Both the position numbers and the translations under genes were made by a program. Positions 63,779-64,000 of a DNA stretch of 64,000 bases are shown in pieces (position 1 is the stretch's first letter; each line of letters begins with the position of its first letter). The stretch comes from Coriaria nepalensis (Eukaryota; Streptophyta; Magnoliopsida; Cucurbitales; Coriariaceae). The DNA is taken from assembly GCA_027186245.1 (NCBI GenBank), contig CP114482.1, positions 25,687,209 through 25,751,208 of the forward strand, written 5' to 3'. Under the pieces are notes generated by a model. That model saw only the letters and a list, made by a program, of their open reading frames with translations, was not told where the DNA came from and searched no databases.

Positions 63779-64000
63779 GACATGACTTCAAGGCCAAACA
63801 AATGCATTGTTTCCTTCAATAGATCAACCGGAAGTTATGCACAAAAATCATGTTTACAGGCCGAATTTCGTTCGAAGAGATTTAGAATAATTGATTAACT
63901 AAAAGAGACGCAAAAATATGACTTTAAGGCTAAAAAATGCATAGTTGCCATCAATAGATCAATTGCAAGTTATGCATGAAAGTCGCGTCTTAAATGCAAA
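63779..64000. repeat. Partial trimer at the right edge
   Basis: The window ends 222 bp into a unit, inside monomer B. The A monomer shows gttccttcaatag, tttacaggccg and gaagagatttagaataattg, which match the A monomer of the units starting at 58751 and 60007. The array continues beyond the window. Confidence 0.93.

Larger units (their letters stand above)
1..64000. repeat. Tandem satellite array, ~419-bp trimeric unit
   Basis: The entire window is a head-to-tail array of one AT-rich satellite. Each unit opens with a motif of the type gacatga(a/c)tttaaggc and holds three related monomers, A, B and C, of about 141, 140 and 138 bp. I located 151 complete units between 414 and 63778 plus a partial unit at each end. 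All copies lie in the same orientation. No unique sequence, transposon or gap interrupts the array. All frames are closed by frequent stop codons, as expected of non-coding satellite DNA. In one counted unit (414-832) GC is about 32%. By analogy with other long satellites the array is probably constitutive heterochromatin at or near a centromere, but the sequence cannot prove location. I do not recognise the family by name. Confidence 0.98.
58473..64000. repeat. B monomers with an A-like 5' end
   Basis: From 58473 nearly all B monomers begin gactttaaggctaaaaaatg in place of gacttgaacgctaaaaaatg; the one in the unit starting at 59170 is the exception I saw. The first 16 or so bases match the start of monomer A. 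The same form appears singly at 27929, 29185 and 57634. At 27929 the A-like tract extends to gcattgttgcc. This looks like conversion of B by A at the monomer 5' end, later spread by amplification. Confidence 0.8.

Noticed and set aside
1..64000. CRISPR-like array of regularly spaced repeats
   Set aside because: The repeats are contiguous ~140-bp monomers with no unique spacers, and the unit is far longer than a CRISPR repeat-spacer step. No cas-like gene is present.

Overview
The whole 64 kb window is one uninterrupted tandem array of AT-rich satellite DNA. I found no protein-coding gene, RNA gene, transposon, CRISPR array or unique-sequence island. The basic unit is a head-to-tail trimer of about 419 bp, made of three related but distinct monomers that I call A (about 141 bp), B (about 140 bp) and C (about 138 bp). 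I could place 151 complete trimers between 414 and 63778, with partial units of 413 bp and 222 bp at the ends. One of the 151 contains an extra chimeric monomer. Every copy has the same orientation.

An array of this kind and size points to a eukaryote, most likely pericentromeric or centromeric heterochromatin. The unit I counted (414-832) has about 32% GC and is not depleted in CpG, which fits a genome with little CpG methylation, such as many insects, better than a vertebrate. I do not recognise the family and cannot name the organism.

Layout: 1-413 is a partial unit. 414-17592 holds 41 trimers in strict 419-bp register and contains the clearest higher-order repeat (HOR): five trimers (2095 bp) between about 2.8 and 10.4 kb, then a six-trimer version (2514 bp) to about 14.9 kb. 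The sequence before this HOR (about 1.5-2.5 kb) recurs after it (about 14.9-15.9 kb), exactly 32 units away. 17593-25554 is a 419-bp stretch with local one- and two-unit duplications. 25555-29881 is irregular, with a chimeric B/A monomer and several small indels. 29882-44931 is dominated by a 418-bp trimer that has lost one T in monomer C and carries its own A and B variants, with two- and three-unit HORs. 44932-54983 contains a duplication at 16-unit (6.7 kb) spacing, an island of 418-bp units, and a four-unit tandem duplication. 54984-63778 is more heterogeneous, with B monomers carrying an A-like 5' end, a three-unit duplication and single-unit duplications. 63779-64000 is a partial unit.

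Nothing here acts as a pathway. What can be read is the evolutionary machinery of a satellite: nested amplification at several scales, monomer chimeras, conversion between monomer classes, and a roughly 31-bp box shared by all three monomers. Unit boundaries were placed by reading the repeated A-monomer start. Identity percentages and exact duplication edges were not computed.
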